In this document: positions 30,998 to 32,182 of the stretch, piece after piece
Position numbering within the stretch: position 1 is the first letter of the stretch
Layout: every line of letters begins with the position of its first letter
Source of the DNA: an uncultured Bacilli bacterium
GTDB taxonomy: Bacteria > Bacillota_I > Bacilli_A > RF39 > UBA660
Length of the DNA stretch: 32,182 nt
Direction of reading: 5' to 3'
Assembly (NCBI GenBank): GCA_944331885.1
Contig: CALVJF010000001.1
Coordinates: 1-32,182 of the forward strand
The notes under the pieces: generated by a model
Database searches by the model: none
The model's input: only the letters and a program-made list of their open reading frames with translations
What the model was told of the DNA's origin: nothing
Translations under genes and position numbers: made by a program

Positions 30998-32182
30998 ATG
31001 GATAAAATTATTATAAAAGGGGCAAGGGAAAATAATTTAAAAAATGTCGATTTGGAATTACCTAAGAATTCATTAATTGTTATGACTGGTGTTTCCGGTT
31101 CTGGAAAAAGTAGTTTGGCATTTGATACAATTTACGCTGAAGGCCAAAGAAGATATGTTGAAAGTTTATCTGCTTACGCTAGACAGTTTTTAGGGGGGAC
31201 TAGTAAACCTGATGTTGATAGTATTGAAGGATTAAGTCCTAGTATTAGTATAGATCAAAAAAGTACTAATAATAATCCGCGTAGTACAGTTGGAACTGTA
31301 ACTGAAATTTATGATTATTTACGTTTATTGTTTGCTCGTATTGGTGTACCTTATTGTCCTAATCATCATGAGCCGATTAAAAGTCAAAGTATTGAGGAAA
31401 TGACTAATAAAGTAATGGATATGCCTGAAGGGACTAAGTTAGAGATTATGGCTCCAGTTGTGAGAGGAGAAAAGGGTTCACATGTTCAAGTATTAGAAGA
31501 TTTACGTCAAAAAGGTTATAGCCGCGTTCGTGTTAATGGGGAAGTTCGTGATTTAGCTGAAGATATCAAATTAGAAAAAAATAAAAAAGATAGTATTGAA
31601 GTTGTTGTTGATAGGGTTATTGTAAAACCAGAAGAGCGAAGTAGAATTTTTGAATCAATAGAAACTAGTTGTAATTTGGCTGATGGAATGGTTTTATTAA
31701 ATGTTATTGGCGGGGAAGAATTATTAATGAGTGAAAATTATGCTTGTATTCATTGTAACTATTCTTTACCAGAATTAGAAACTAGAATGTTTTCTTTCAA
31801 TTCACCTTGGGGTGCTTGCCCTGAATGTAATGGTTTAGGTATTAAGAAAAAAATAGCGATTGATTTATTAATTCCCGATACTAGTAAAAGTATTAGTGAG
31901 GGAGGAATTGTGACTTTATCACAAGATCAAAATACAACGTATACTGAAGTGATGACGGTTGCTGAACATTATGGAATTGATTTAGATAAACCAATATGTG
32001 AATTAGAAAAAGGTAAACTTGATAAAATATTGTATGGTTCTACTGATGTTATGGATTTTAAATATGTTGCTAAAAATGGCAATATTCGTACTAAAAGTGA
32101 TTTTTATGAAGGAATAGTTAATAATTTGGAGCGCCGCTATATTGAGACTACTTCCGGTTGGATAAGAGACTGGATTGAAAAT
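30998..32182 (+). CDS. uvrA: Excinuclease ABC subunit A, N-terminal part (3' end outside window)
   Basis: The first 395 codons of UvrA, the damage-sensing ABC ATPase of nucleotide excision repair, run off the window edge without a stop. The opening I-K-G-A-R-E-N-N-L-K-N-V-D and Walker A G-V-S-G-S-G-K-S-S (31-39) are followed by A-E-G-Q-R-R-Y-V-E-S-L-S-A-Y-A-R-Q-F-L. The UvrB-binding region comes next, then the first zinc module (C-x2-C in A-C-I-H-C, then A-C-P-E-C-N-G-L-G) about residues 250-285. Everything visible is intact. The start is the ATG at 30998, with AGGTG upstream. No LexA-type operator is seen. It is in the same direction as uvrB but separated by six genes, one of them on the opposite strand, so it is not in the uvrB operon. 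Confidence 0.98.
   Translation, partial: MDKIIIKGARENNLKNVDLELPKNSLIVMTGVSGSGKSSLAFDTIYAEGQRRYVESLSAYARQFLGGTSKPDVDSIEGLSPSISIDQKSTNNNPRSTVGTVTEIYDYLRLLFARIGVPYCPNHHEPIKSQSIEEMTNKVMDMPEGTKLEIMAPVVRGEKGSHVQVLEDLRQKGYSRVRVNGEVRDLAEDIKLEKNKKDSIEVVVDRVIVKPEERSRIFESIETSCNLADGMVLLNVIGGEELLMSENYACIHCNYSLPELETRMFSFNSPWGACPECNGLGIKKKIAIDLLIPDTSKSISEGGIVTLSQDQNTTYTEVMTVAEHYGIDLDKPICELEKGKLDKILYGSTDVMDFKYVAKNGNIRTKSDFYEGIVNNLERRYIETTSGWIRDWIEN

Noticed and set aside
1..32182. CRISPR arrays, tRNA or rRNA genes, IS ends, prophage or defence modules
   Set aside because: No repeated spacers, cloverleaf-like CCA-ended segments, transposase or integrase genes, or known defence domains were seen on either strand.

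Overview
The window is strongly A+T-rich, gene-dense bacterial chromosome. UGA is used as a stop (ends at 1602 and 29675) and Trp is read from UGG, so the code is the standard bacterial one and not the Mycoplasma one. Shine-Dalgarno sites match AGGAGG or its 3' part GGTGAT, and most terminators are A-tract/hairpin/T-tract. UvrA, UvrB, CysRS, YugP-type protease, ClpC and CBS/DRTGG pyrophosphatase point to a reduced-genome Bacilli/Firmicutes lineage, possibly an uncultured gut clade; this taxonomic call is inference. No rRNA, tRNA, CRISPR array, IS element or prophage was seen, and no gene-free stretch exceeds 300 bases.

Layout. 1-967: the C-terminal end of an MBL-fold hydrolase plus a small NusG-KOW-like protein. 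1100-4171: a small membrane protein, an HdeD/DUF308 membrane protein on the minus strand, and a 610-residue soluble helical protein of unknown role. 4244-6046: typA/bipA. 6068-9548 (minus): a heterodimeric ABC exporter with one degenerate ATP site. 9694-11604: lysS carrying an extra C-terminal MetRS-type tRNA-binding domain. 11673-13289: a YfcC-like carrier. 13361-15427: a shortened ClpC. 15488-16871: cysS behind a long leader with a 12-codon ORF containing a Cys codon. 16883-17551: a YugP membrane protease.

17638-21362 is a tight four-gene lipid operon: PlsC, acyl-CoA/ACP ligase, second PlsC, and a stand-alone E2/CAT-fold protein whose catalytic His position is Glu. The first three can activate a fatty acid and place it on a lysophospholipid; the fourth has no obvious role there and is one of the more interesting points. 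Then come alanine racemase (21422), a PH-like membrane protein (22531) and uvrB (23191).

Between uvrB and the 5' end of uvrA (30998 to the window end) lie six genes: a HEAT-like plus kinase-like hypothetical, CBS/DRTGG pyrophosphatase, an SDR with a translationally coupled hypothetical, and a divergent XRE regulator/radical SAM pair sharing a control region.

Most promoters are extended -10 (TGnTATAAT) placed so close to the gene that the predicted leader is only about 9-22 nt. cysS is the clear exception. Nothing here is a defence island or a mobile system; the notable items are domain fusions, degenerate enzymes and small regulatory arrangements.
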